The position numbers and the translations under genes are program-made. Positions 12,024 to 22,837 of a stretch of 64,000 nt of DNA are shown in pieces; position 1 is the first letter of the stretch; each line of letters opens with the position of its first letter. The stretch comes from Entonaema liquescens (taxonomy: Eukaryota > Ascomycota > Sordariomycetes > Xylariales > Xylariaceae). The stretch covers positions 3,782,001-3,846,000 of the forward strand of contig CADCSX010000003.1 of the NCBI GenBank assembly GCA_902805475.1, read 5' to 3'. The notes under the pieces were generated by a model. The model did not search any database. It was not told where the DNA came from and saw nothing but the letters and a program-made list of their open reading frames with translations.

Positions 12024-13944
12024 TCATCCTAATACTTCCAACAGCTTCGTAAAATCACCTATGGATCCGACACCAGTTACGCAGTCATACCCCTTTAAGC
12101 TTTCCCATCCAGGCTCTTTAGCATCGCCAAATACACAATGCTGACTGACACCTGTCGTGATGTCTTGTAGCGCTTCCCTGACGGGCTGCGAATAAAGCGC
12201 TGGATTCAGCCATCCCGTGCTATTCTTTCCAGATTTTAACCTCGAGTCATTAATCAGCGCCACCAATGCCGCCACGACTGGCGTGCTGGCACTCGTCCCA
12301 AGCACGTCGGTCTGGTACCCTCCTACTTGGATGACGTAGTTTGTACCGGTAGCACTGATGTCTGGGAACGCTCGCCCGGATGCGTTGTATCGTTCTCTGT
12401 GGGACCCATTGAGAGCGGATATATACTCATCCACAACACCCTTCTGCCATTCTGGCCTGGCGAAGTAGTTGCTGAAGCCACCAGTACTGAAGTCGGCACC
12501 CTCCAAAGGCAACATGTTTCCCGTTGCGCCTACAGCTGTGACATACGGGCAACTAGCTGGGAATGTAGGAAGGAATATCTTACGTCTTCTACCATCATTA
12601 CTGTAACATTGGTTCTGCCCGATGCCGCCGGCGCCGCCGTCACCGGAACCAGAAAGGACTGTAATGCCTCGAGCCGCAACAAGAGCCAAAAGATCGCACA
12701 CACGGGTAGCATCTAATCATAACAGTAGTTAGCAGATTATTCCGGGTTGGTAGGTTTAGACACGCCTCGGGGATCGTTACCCCCTCGACTAACTGAGAAA
12801 CGAAACACCAAATCAAAACGAGCCAAAAGGAGAAAAGAAACCTCTTAAACATACATGGAGCTGGCACTGACTGTTCGTCATCAGCATAGGAGATACTAAT
12901 GACGTGGGGCATTTCTTCGTCCTTAAGGTCCAGAAGGTACTGAAAGAACTCAAGGTATGGCTCATTGTCGCTCCTGTTTGAGGGCATCATGTTTCCTTCG
13001 CGGTCAATCTTCTCGCCTCGTCCTCCTGTTGAGTAATATATCACATTTGCCGGATACGCAAGGGCCATGGCGTATTCTACGTCCAAGCTAGCCTCCAGTC
13101 CCGCTCTCGATTCTGGCTCGTTGGGTTGGGGGTTTGTGCCATTATTTACCGTAACCACTGTGAAGTTATAATTGAGTGGTCCGAGCTCCGGCGAATACCT
13201 TCCAAGGAATTCAGAAACGTCGTCGTATTTAATCCACTGCTCAAGGAAACCAGCTATTCCAAACCGAACAGGGGACTCTATAGGCGTCGTGGTGTCGGCA
13301 TATGTTATATTGTAAAGCTTCTTGAGACACGCTGGAGTGACTCCTGATAGGCAAGGTTGATCATCGTCGCTTGCCTGCAAGGCAGCTTTTCGGGAAGGGC
13401 GGTGTTTAAGCCTCGATTGAGGTGGCGCCATGAAGTTGGAGATCGGGTAAATGAACTCGACATTTCCATCAAGCATCCGTGGCAGCGCATATGATTGAGC
13501 GCGCATGAACGACGAAGAGTCCTGGAAAGAATAATAACCTAGGTTGGTGCGAAGGATCCTATTCACTTCGGCAGCGGTCGAGGTCAACTTGACCATCGAG
13601 CCTTCATCGGTTATATTCGTAATTTTGTTCGACTTGAGCCAGGAGTGAACTAAGCTCAGCGCCTTTTGATCAGGTGCTTGGTAGGCTTTCACCTCGTCCC
13701 TTGTAAGATGGTGTCCGTATTCAGCATGTCGCGGATCGCTGATACGATTGAGACGAGCTTTGAGTTCATTGATTCTCGGCTGTTTGAGCGCGATTGACAA
13801 TTGTATAGGTTCTTCCGCCTTCGCTGGCTTCTCAAACCTCCAACCCGTCGGGAGATTGATCACCGCCTCGCGAGTAACCAATGTTTCTGCGGCTACATAG
13901 CTTGTCCATGCTCCAATCAGAGCACTTACGACGGTCAGCTTCAT
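12024..13944 (-). CDS. Sedolisin-family serine-carboxyl peptidase (tripeptidyl-peptidase type, S53), secreted
   Basis: S53 peptidases cleave proteins or release tripeptides at acidic pH outside the cell. Two exons, 13944-12855 and 12712-12024, encode 592 residues; the junction rebuilds SVPAPYATRVCDLL. I start at 13944 because the protein then begins with a clean signal peptide (MKLTVVSALIGAWTSYVAA); an in-frame ATG at 14007 would put 21 residues in front of it. The pro-kumamolisin activation domain occupies about 25-170. Catalytic Glu and Asp lie in LEASLDVEYA, the oxyanion Asp in SGSGDGGAGG, the nucleophile in GTSASTP, and a C-terminal calcium-site aspartate in GYDCVTGVGS. Several N-x-S/T sites fit a secreted glycoprotein. 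The S residue usual after the oxyanion Asp is G here, which may alter activity. Whether it is an exo- or endo-peptidase cannot be told. Confidence 0.94.
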
Positions 13945-14576
13945 GGTGAACCTGCCTCGGAATCCAGAGAAACTCAAGCTGAAGGAACGAAGCAGCTTTC
14001 TATTCAACGAGGCTACAGGCCATGTTCTAATTACAAAGAGAAAGAGGTTGCCTACCTCGAGGAGAGATTTAAATGAATAGATTGTTTATCAACATGTCGC
14101 CTTCAAGAAAAAGGCTTCACTCCTAACGGAGCATATCTATTGTCCAGGCAAGGACTCGCTAAAGGTCGATTATGCTAACATATACAACCGGTTTAGCCGG
14201 GGTAAATGTTGCACCTATTGGTAGATCCGGCGAGTGGCCGGAGCTTTCTGGTGTCATTCTAGGTTTGTGATGGACACATTCCTGTACTTTTATTAAGGGG
14301 ATTAATCAATTCTTCTTGATGGCTAAGCTTAAAATAGAAATGGCGTCACGGAGCCAATATGTCTATAATAGATCACTCAGGAGATCTAGACTATAAATAT
14401 TCTTGCCCAGACGACTAGAACGTGAAAATACCGCCATGCAGATATCTACGCTGCTAGCTGCCACGCTATATGACGTCTACAACGTATGTTGCTGCTACTT
14501 TGGTGTCCACATACTAATCTATATGTCTTTCTCAGGATGGATCATCCCTCCGCGGTACCACGTGGTAATACGACGT
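13945..14576. other. Gene-free interval, sedolisin promoter
   Basis: Upstream region of the sedolisin gene and 3' flank of the SDR gene. No coding or RNA feature is visible. An in-frame upstream ATG at 14007 belongs either to the 5' leader or to an N-terminal extension of the sedolisin. Confidence 0.5.
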
Positions 14577-15753
14577 TCACTCGACATTGAATTTCTCCCC
14601 GATTAGACCTTCGCTCAAATGCCAAAGACGCTTGGCTGTGGTAGGGTCCTTAGCAAAATCCGCGCTGGGGAAAAATTGACAATCAGACAAGTAGAGGCCA
14701 CCGCGCGCTAATAATACGTATTAGAAGATAAGTTTTGTCAGTAGATAGGAGGGGCTCACTATTCAGTTTCGGATCTAACGCTGCTACAAGTGTCGTCGAC
14801 GCACCTTGGTCGCAATTCTTCCAAAATGCAGATGTTTTCGCAATGGCATCAGCCATCTCATCATCGTGGTCTCGGCCGAGCTGACTTTCCACACCTATTC
14901 GAGCGATAAGCAAGTCTGTTCTTCGCGATCAGGGGAAATGTTCTTCTTTACCTCCTGGGTGTACGGCATATGATAGTATTCCATGCGCCTGCAAATGTTC
15001 TTGGAGGTAAAGTGTGAATAATATGTTCGCTGTTTTACTCTGGGCATACGCAACGGTAGGCATGTAGCCGTCTTCTTGGACCCTTCCGAAGACAGGCGGA
15101 AGAGGGGAGAAAGGCTTCTCTTCCTCCGGGATCTCCTTATTCTCGATATTGTAGTCGTGAAATCGAATGGGAGACAGCCGATGTCCATGACTAGAAACGT
15201 TAACTATTCGAGTCGCCCCAGCGGGTGAGTGTTTAGCTGCTTCTTTTAAGAGAGGGAGCATGAGCTTCGTGAACAGGAATGGGCCGATATGATTCGCGCC
15301 AAACTGCATCTCAATCCCCTCTGCTGTCCAACGACGAGAGTTGTAAGTAGCACCGGCATTATTTACTAGGATATCCAACTTCGAGATTATACCGGATACT
15401 TCTGCGGCGGCTTTGCGAATTGACTCCTGGGAGGCCAGATCTATTGTGACAACCTGCACATCCACCCCTGGGTATAATTCACGAATATTTGATGCTACCT
15501 TGTCGAGCTTTTCTTTCGTTCTTGAGACTAGAATCAGAGTGGCAGGTTTCTGGGATGCAAAGGCGATGGCGGTTCCTTCACCAACACCTACTGGTGCCAC
15601 GCCCGTAATCAGAACTATTTGTTTTTGTTAGAGCCGTGAACGAATCTTGGACAATGTGATATACCTACCATTTCGACCTTCAATATACGAGGCATAAGTC
15701 TTCGCGACCTCCAGCCCGGAAGTCTTTTCTCCCCATTCTGAATTCGATGTCAT
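14577..15753 (-). CDS. Short-chain dehydrogenase/reductase
   Basis: NAD(P)-dependent oxidoreductase with a Rossmann fold; the substrate is unknown. Four exons (15753-15669, 15614-14952, 14894-14760, 14707-14577) join in frame to 337 residues. The cofactor motif is TGVAPVGVGEG (about 32-42), a variant of TGxxxGxG. NNAG follows at about 104, the catalytic serine lies in NVSSHGH and the catalytic pair in YAQSK. The C-terminal exons give VHPGGVESQLGR and DQGASTTLVAALDPKL, as in the retinol-dehydrogenase-like fungal SDRs. All introns are 52-60 nt with GT-AG ends. It is divergent from the FAD monooxygenase starting at 16522 with 768 nt between the start codons, so shared regulation is possible; a common pathway is inference. 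Confidence 0.9.
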
Positions 15754-16521
15754 TTTTAGCTAGGTACTTGGATCTTGCCACCTAGTCAACATTCACGAGA
15801 AGGAGACGTGAGAGACAACGCCCTAATAGTAACTCATTTTATTCAACTCAACTCGTGGGTAAACATGACATGGATAGTTGCATCGAATTATTACTCCTTC
15901 CTAACCGAGCCCGATTCCCGTTGCGCCAGACTAAATCGCAATCCTACGACTTGGGGTTTCTCAAGAACGTCGGCATTGTTTACACTCGTGCGATCGGCCG
16001 TTCTGGGCGTTCTGGGCCGAGAGTTGATAATCAAGTATAGGCTAAGGTCGGGGGGTAGGGGGGTAGGGGGGTAGTATACGTTCAGGATGCCCCGTTTAGA
16101 AGCTATCAAGGTATCTACCCAATAGTCGGCTGTAGTATTCGGACAAACTATCCGACGTCCCACCTAGGTCGTAGAGTGCTACGGACCCCTTGTCAAGCCG
16201 ATTCCTCTTACCTTAGGCCTCGGGAACATGGCAGCGTGACTGGAAAGGGTCGTCGTCTCTCCACCGACTTGGGGAAAACCCCATGTGAACATCCCCACCC
16301 CCGCATCGCGTGTTGGGACTATGGAGTCGTCTAGGATTAGGAGCAACCGGCATATTTAAATGTCGACGGTATCAACACATTATTGGCCATCGTCATACAC
16401 CTAAAATAGTTTGATTATCCAGTCGCAATTCCGACGCTCCAAGTTCTGTTACAAGGGAGCTCCCATTTTCTCACACTTTGGGAGATTATTTTGTACATTA
16501 TCTTGTACATTGGATATCAAA
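15754..16521. promoter_or_regulatory. Divergent promoter region between SDR and FAD monooxygenase genes
   Basis: This 768-nt interval lies between two start codons pointing away from each other. No coding region is supported. It contains a striking G-rich tract at 16050-16073, described separately. Promoter function is inferred from position only. Confidence 0.55.
16050..16073 (+). repeat. G-rich octamer repeat, potential G-quadruplex
   Basis: Three runs of six G separated by TA form three near-perfect copies of GGGGGGTA. It resembles neither the fungal telomere repeat TTAGGG exactly nor a coding repeat. Three G6 tracts can supply four G3 tracts, so a quadruplex is possible on the plus strand. 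Confidence 0.75.
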
Positions 16522-18013
16522 ATGACAGCAGCTAACGGTCATACCAATGGGGAAGCAGAACGACCCAAGACGGGTATAAAAGTAATCGTGGTTGGGGCTG
16601 GTATGTACTCTATGCAAGTTATACAAAGCCTCCGAAGCGAGCATCTAGTTGGCAAATCTCTAACCTCGATCTTATAGGGTTTGGTGGTTTGGGAGCAGCG
16701 ATAGAGTGTCATCGCCAAGGGCACGATGTCGAGATATACGAAGCTTTTCCAGAGCTTAAGACGCTTGGAGATATCATTTCGTTCGGGCCAAATGCGGGGA
16801 GGATTTTCTATCGCTGGTCAAATGGAGAGGTAGTCAAACGAATGCGGCCTCTGAGTATCGACCTGAGGAACTACGGTTTTAACATCCACAAATACGACAC
16901 CGGCGAGATTGTTATTAACCAAAAGACACCTCAATATGCCGAGGATGCACCAAATTTTAATGGTCACAGAGGAGAGTTACATGAGGTAGTCTTTAACTAC
17001 GCCAAAGACGATCTCAAAATCCCGATCCACTTAGGACACAAGATTCAGACATATTTCGAGGATGATAAACAGTCAGGCATCGTGCTTGATGATGGTAGAA
17101 GAGTCAGTATTCTCCTAAAGTAGTGGTTTGCTATCATAATTCGCTAACCATATGTATGGAAAGATCGCCGCCGACGTAGTCATTGCATCAGACGGAGTGC
17201 GATCTAAGGCACGAAAGTCCGTGTTGGGCTACGAGGATAAGCCGAAGAGTAGTGGATATGCTGTCTGGCGAGCATGGTAAAAGCATCACTCTGTTACCCG
17301 CAGGAGGATAGTAACTAAGAGATCATAGGTTCCCGAACAAGGACATGCTCGCCGATCCGGAGACCGCCCACTTTTGCAACAACGGCGACTCTTTCAACGG
17401 ATGGATCGGTCCGGACATGCACTTTTTGTTCAGTACCATCAAGAACGGCGCTGACTGTTGTTGGGTCTTGACTCATCCGGATGAACATGATATTGATGAA
17501 TCATGGAGTTTCCCTGGAAAACTCTCGGAAGTTAAAGAGGCAATAAAAGACTGGGATCCTATGTGCACTCGAATCATCTCGAAAACACCCGAGGATATGC
17601 TCGTCGATTGGAAGCTAGTATACAGAGATCCTTTACCTACTTGGGTCAGCCCCACTGGAAGAATTCTGCTTCTGGGAGACTCGGCGCACCCATTCCTCCC
17701 TACAAGTGCCCAAGGAGCAACCCAAGCCCTTGAAGATGGCGTAGTCATCGCCGTGTGCTTGCGCCGTGGGGGCAAGGAGAATGTCCCAACCTCAGTCAGA
17801 GCACACGAGAAGATCAGATATGATCGTGTCCGCCAGACCCAGAAGACCGGCGAAAGTACGCGAGATATGTGGCATAAGACGGACTGGGAGAAGGTCAAGA
17901 AGAACCCTGAGATCATCCAGTTCCCGAGGCAAGAATGGATCTTCGATTTCGACGCGGAGAAGAATGCTGAAGAAACATACGACAATGTTGTGAAGGAGAT
18001 TCTTGCGGCATAG
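16522..18013 (+). CDS. FAD-dependent monooxygenase (salicylate-hydroxylase-like)
   Basis: Class A flavin monooxygenases hydroxylate aromatic or related substrates using NAD(P)H and O2. Four exons (16522-16600, 16678-17102, 17164-17276, 17329-18013) join in frame to 433 residues. The dinucleotide motif VVGAGFGGLGAA spans the first intron (about 22-33). The second FAD motif is ASDGVRSKARKS, and the GD motif is RILLLGDSAHPFLPTSAQG with ALEDG after it. Intron 2 uses a GTCAGT donor and an AAG acceptor and is the least certain junction. There is no signal peptide. The divergent SDR neighbour and the downstream sugar porter suggest a small catabolic or secondary-metabolite group, but the substrate cannot be told from sequence. 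Confidence 0.9.
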
Positions 18014-18284
18014 AGTCTAGACTATAAATTCCCATGTTTAAACCATCGCAATGGCTCTTCATAGCATATGTATGTTCACAGTAATATATTTATATACATC
18101 GTCATATTCAATGAACAGTAGCATTATGTGCGAAATAGTTAGTATTTAGGGTTAAGTAGATACTTTGAATGGTATTTACATAATGAAATCGTCGATGGAA
18201 GGGTACAAGACAGCCCGAAGGCATCGTTAATAGTTGTCCAAATCCGTACGAGTTCGTATGAAATCTTGATGCAATTAGAGCTTC

Positions 18285-20513
18285 TTAAACACCTTGCTTG
18301 CCTTGAACGGCCCTCTCCTCGATGTATTCCGTTTGAGTCTTCTCTTCAAGAGCAGCGTGTTTTCCTGTGCAACGGTACTTGCGAAACTTTCGTGCGGGAA
18401 CCTTGGCCTCGAACTAGTTCGGAAGTGTCAGCGGCCCCCTTGTATAAGGCATACTTGATTGGATAACATACCATTTCATCTATCTGTTCTAGGGTACGAT
18501 CCTTTACTTCAGGCAAGAAAAAGAAGATCCAGGTACCAGCAATAGCGCAGGAACCAGTCCAGATATAGCCGTACTTCGGTCCCCAGTTTAGGGAGTCGGG
18601 GTTAATAAAATAAGGCGCCGTGAAAGCTACGTTGGATTAGTATTGATCATCATATAACAAGTAGCATTTTCGGAGGATTAAAGCATACTTGTAAGCCACT
18701 AGTTCACACAGTTAGTTACTGGGTCAAAAGGGAGGCTCCGAAGGACTTACGGCAAAGAAGAATCCAACACCCGTGGCTAGACCAAACGTGTGCGAGCGTA
18801 GACGTTGCGAGGAGAGCTCGCCTCCAGATAACCATGCGTAGGGTGCGACCATGGCGTTGTACGCGATGATGTAGAGGACGCTCAGACCGACAAGAGCTTT
18901 CCCGGAGCCTTCTGTATTAGGATGAATAGTGTACACTATAGCGATAATAAGTTGAGAAATTCCACAGCAAATAAAACCTGACATCATCATAAGTCGTCGG
19001 CGCCCGAATTTGGTAATCAAAATGGAGGTAGCTCCTAGAGCAGCTACGCCGACTCCAGTGAGGATGCACGAGTTCTCGAATGCATTTCCCACGTTGGCCA
19101 TCTCGAAGAAGTAAGTTCCGTAGGCTACAGCAGTCAGCCATATGTCAGGGGTCGAAGAGATTAGATGCACGAACATATGACAAACATTGAACCCGATGCC
19201 GCTTGGCTTGTAAGAGCGGATATAGCGACGAAAGTCCTACGGCGGTCGATGGGGTTTCTGACGAGGTCCGCATATCCAAGGCCCGATTGTAGTCTGGCCT
19301 CGGCTTCAAGGGTCGTTCTCATATCCGCTAATTCTTTGGAGACGGACCATCCTGCAGGTCGCAGTCTCTGTAAGGACCGTTCCGCTTCATCAAATCTGCC
19401 TTTTGCGGCTAACCACCGAGGCGATTCAGGGACGAAGAAGAGTCCGATGAACAATACTCCGGGAATGATATGGACAATGCCTAAGGGAATGATGTATGCG
19501 TTCCTGCTTGCGATCTTGGCCGCGAAGTTATCGACAATAGTCCCAATAAGAGATCCTAGACAAGTCAGAAATGGTATGGCTCATATTATTGACGTCGGGG
19601 TCATATCTTACCGAATGAGATCCAATATGAGGAAAACGATATACCCAATCCTCTGTAACGGCTGGGAACACTTTCCTACACTGGATTGTAAGTTATCTGG
19701 ACTGAATGTTAGCTTCGCGAGTGCCTGCGTACCTGGATCTACTATCTGTTAGCTTGTGCAATAGGGTGGTAGCAAGCTTTCATTTTCGAGACTTCTGACT
19801 CTTCCTAGCCTCCTTTTCCTGTGTAGCTCTTACTAGGTACCCTTTACGAGCTCTTCAACTACACCATCCTACACCCCGTATAGTTACGTATATAGACTAA
19901 GCTTGAACGAATGGAACGAAACGAATTGCTTACTACCACTCTAGTTAGTACACTTATGGAGTGAAGGGTCGAATCTGGGAGAGGGCTGGGGGTCTTCAAT
20001 ATCTATGAAAGAGGATCCTTGACATACCATAGAGCTGGGAATGTGTCATTAGCAGTCCATTGGCAAGACCAATTATCAGTCTTCCCGCGTATAAACCTCC
20101 TATACTTGTAGAAGCTTGCATGAGGGCCGTTGATGCAAAAACACCAACACATGCTATCCACAAGGATAGCTTACGACCAATATACTTGGCAGTGAATCCA
20201 GCAGATGAAGACGATACGAAGGCGCCAAGAACCATCAAAGACGCAATAAGCTGTTGTCTGTCGGAAGAAATATTCCATCCGAGCGGAGTTGATGGGTCTT
20301 CCTGCCCAAAAACCTTCACAATAAAGCGTCAGACACTCCTTTTTTGTTAAGGGATAACTATACTACCTTAAGGAATGGGATCATGGCTTGAAGACCACCA
20401 ATAATACCGAAGTCGAGTCCATACTGAAAGGAACTCAGAGAGACCAGGGTCATCGCAATTATTGCTTTCCAGTGGTCCTTGAGCCCTAGGGCCCTTTCCT
20501 GTTCTGTCGACAT
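18285..20513 (-). CDS. MFS sugar porter (SP family), with twin intron and two micro-exons
   Basis: Twelve-helix plasma-membrane sugar transporter, probably a proton symporter. Coding exons: 20513-20367, 20313-20029, 19738-19733 (6 nt), 19675-19612, 19555-19175, 19124-18751, 18698-18689 (10 nt), 18626-18472, 18413-18285; they sum to 516 codons plus stop. Hallmarks are YIGRKLSLW between helices 2 and 3, PSRYRGLG after helix 4, PESPRWLAAKGR in the central loop, FGRRRLMM, and PEVKDRTLEQID near the end. Exon 2 stops at tyrosine of SQLY and the next residues IQ come from the 6-nt exon, giving the family's LYIQE. This needs the intervening 20028-19739 to be removed as a twin intron. The sugar specificity is unknown; the central-loop and end motifs resemble alpha-glucoside/hexose porters. 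Confidence 0.9.
19739..20028 (-). other. Probable [D1,2] spliceosomal twin intron in sugar porter gene
   Basis: After the tyrosine codon TAT the sequence reads G-GTATGT. A single GT-AG intron leaves the frame off by one. If an internal intron runs 20027-19933 (donor GTATGT, branch point TACTAAC at 19950-19944, acceptor TAG), the remaining external intron becomes G plus TAAGCA, a normal donor, ending at TAG 19739 with a GCTAAC branch point shortly before. The next exon then starts ATCCAG in the correct phase. Inferred from splice-site logic only. Confidence 0.7.
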
Positions 20514-22109
20514 TTTCACGATAAATACAGAAAGCTGTAAGTCGCGTGAGTAGATGAGGGAACTGTGTTTGAGTGTTTACTCGCCCAGGGTAGACGTAGG
20601 GTAGATATCTTGACTTAAGAAGCCAGCACCCATGCCACCCATGCTCTATGCACAATGACAAGCCCCGGACATTTCGAACAAGGAATCTGCATATCAACTC
20701 GTGGTCTGGATCTGCCGTTACGAGGATGCATATCGTACATAGCACACGTAGTCATAAATGCTAAGCGATACCCCCTGTTACCCCAGTTGTTCAGCAGACC
20801 TCTTGGGGCTGATCGCCCCCCTTTCCCCACACTATCACAACAACCATGGGTAGTGTAGTATTGCCGGCTAATTCGTTGCAACCTCATTTTGGAGTTGGCG
20901 TTCACCCTAGCTACACGGCGGACGAGAGGGGCCGAGACGATATGGATATTTGGGACTGCACGGAGGTCGTCCAGGCCTAGAATAGAGCATGTTGTTGAAG
21001 GTAGTATCTTAAGCGCTACGCAGAGCACAATAGGAATTACTACCTCATGCCGGATGCGACGTGGCTAGTATAATCCTTTTATTATTATTAATGTACGCAA
21101 GCTATAGATCCAAACGAGCCAATCACATAACATGGAGTATGCTACGGCATATAATATTTTATGCTCTACCTAATTAACCCAAGATTTCGCATCTCTAGGA
21201 TGGTATCACTTGTGAGATGGTCGTAGCTGAAGAAAAGTTCACATGCGTCGCATATCAATTTCGGCGCCGGATGAAATACCGATAGGATGATGCATTAATG
21301 CAACGCGGACATGTAGTTCAGATAATTCAACGGCTTCTTCTAATTCATATACTAATATATTGCTGTTAGACTCACCGCGTTGCCACTTAGACCTGATCCA
21401 TGGGTTCTAGCGGTTTACAAGAATGTTGTCAGATTTATAACGTGGGCTTCATTAGTATCTGGTGGCGGCATGCCAACACTTCACCAATATACGCGCCGTA
21501 AAGAGAGCATACCCAGGGAGGAATTTATACGAATTAAGGAATGGGAACGCACCAATATCATATTTCAAGAAGGTTACAGTCATCGCTAATGGAGGGTAGT
21601 CAGAACCACAAGACTTGGGAACTATCTTCAATAAGATGTCTCTAATCACGTCTAGGAGGCAAATAGAAACTAGCATATACTTCATTGCGGATTGAAACTC
21701 ACTTCGTGTAGGACTGTAATAAGAAGCTTGTTCCGTTCGACTAATATTCTTTTAGTAACCCCCCCTCAATCATCCTACCGAGCCTCCCAATACTGAATCC
21801 GCCGAACGCCATCACACCATTTACCAATGACCTTATCGTCTAACTATTAGAATAGCTGTCCTGTCCGGGCTATGATTTTAGTCCTCGAGGTTATGATTTC
21901 GGAAGCGACGTCGGGCATATGGGTCTTTGCTACTTGTCGGAGCCGGCTTCGGCAAAGCTACCTGGGTATATCCAGCTAAACAGACGCGGAAGTATATAAA
22001 CATATTCTCTATGAAACTATGAAATCCCAATTACACTACTGTTGTAGCTATTTTTCATATTCCCGAAATTCCTGAAAAATTACTCCCAAATTTTATAGCA
22101 TCGTCAACC
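20514..22109. other. Gene-free interval
   Basis: About 1.6 kb between the sugar porter promoter and the isochorismatase-like gene. Short open frames on both strands have no protein-like composition or splice continuity and were not annotated. Both flanking genes point away from it, so it should contain two promoters. Confidence 0.5.
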
Positions 22110-22748
22110 ATGTCGGATATTTCCTCCACATTCAATAACACAGACCCCACTACACCCGGCTACTATGGGCCTTCACAGACAGCCTTGCTTCTACTAGACT
22201 TCCACTCCATGTTTGTCCAAAAGGCCGGCGGGCCAAAGGCTATCGCGGCCCTCCACGTAGCGGCCAACATCAGAGCCTGGGCCAAGTCGGAGGGCATCCA
22301 GGTAGTCCACGCCTTGATAGATCTGAACACCTCGACGTTTGAAACATGCCGAGATGCTAGCAAACTTATGGAAACAGTCGCAAGCGTAAGAGTAAGTGGC
22401 GGGGAGGAGGCTGTTGAGCTGTCCGAGGACAGTTTTGACGACGTCACCTTTACTCGCAAGCCTGGCCATGTTTCCGCACTCCTATCTCCCGGACTAGATG
22501 ATTTCCTGAAGAAGAAAGGCATCAAATCGCTAGTACTTACAGGCCTGAGCACGTCTGGGTGCGTAATGAGGACTGCGGTGGCGGCTACTGACGCCGAGTA
22601 CGTTACTACGGTCATCTCTGATGGGTGTGCTGATCCAGATGAGGATGTACACGATATCATGGTAAATAAGGTACTCAACAAGAGGGGATATGTTACCACT
22701 GCTACCGAGTTTCAAGACGGATTCAAGGAAAGCCTAAGAGTGGAATGA
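22110..22748 (+). CDS. Isochorismatase-family cysteine hydrolase
   Basis: Single-exon gene of 212 residues, the usual size for this alpha/beta hydrolase family whose members cleave isochorismate, nicotinamide, N-carbamoyl compounds or related amides. The triad is visible: Asp in LLLLDFHSMF (about 30), Lys in FTRKPGHVSAL (about 115) and the nucleophile Cys in LSTSGCVMRTA (about 150). No signal peptide is present, so it should be cytosolic. It lies tail to tail with the protein B gene, 89 nt apart. The substrate cannot be assigned. Confidence 0.9.
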   Translation: MSDISSTFNNTDPTTPGYYGPSQTALLLLDFHSMFVQKAGGPKAIAALHVAANIRAWAKSEGIQVVHALIDLNTSTFETCRDASKLMETVASVRVSGGEEAVELSEDSFDDVTFTRKPGHVSALLSPGLDDFLKKKGIKSLVLTGLSTSGCVMRTAVAATDAEYVTTVISDGCADPDEDVHDIMVNKVLNKRGYVTTATEFQDGFKESLRVE

Positions 22749-22837
22749 GGCCATTCATTAGATCTGTAAAACCGGAAGCCAGGCTGGGTTGCTAGATAAA
22801 CGCAAATCGTGTTTACTTCTTATATTCCTGGATCTAT

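Noticed and set aside
16050..16073. Interstitial telomere repeat
   Set aside because: The unit is GGGGGGTA, not TTAGGG, and only three copies are present.
20027..20028. A non-canonical GG-AG intron in the sugar porter
   Set aside because: The twin-intron reading uses only canonical sites and explains the same pattern in the second porter.
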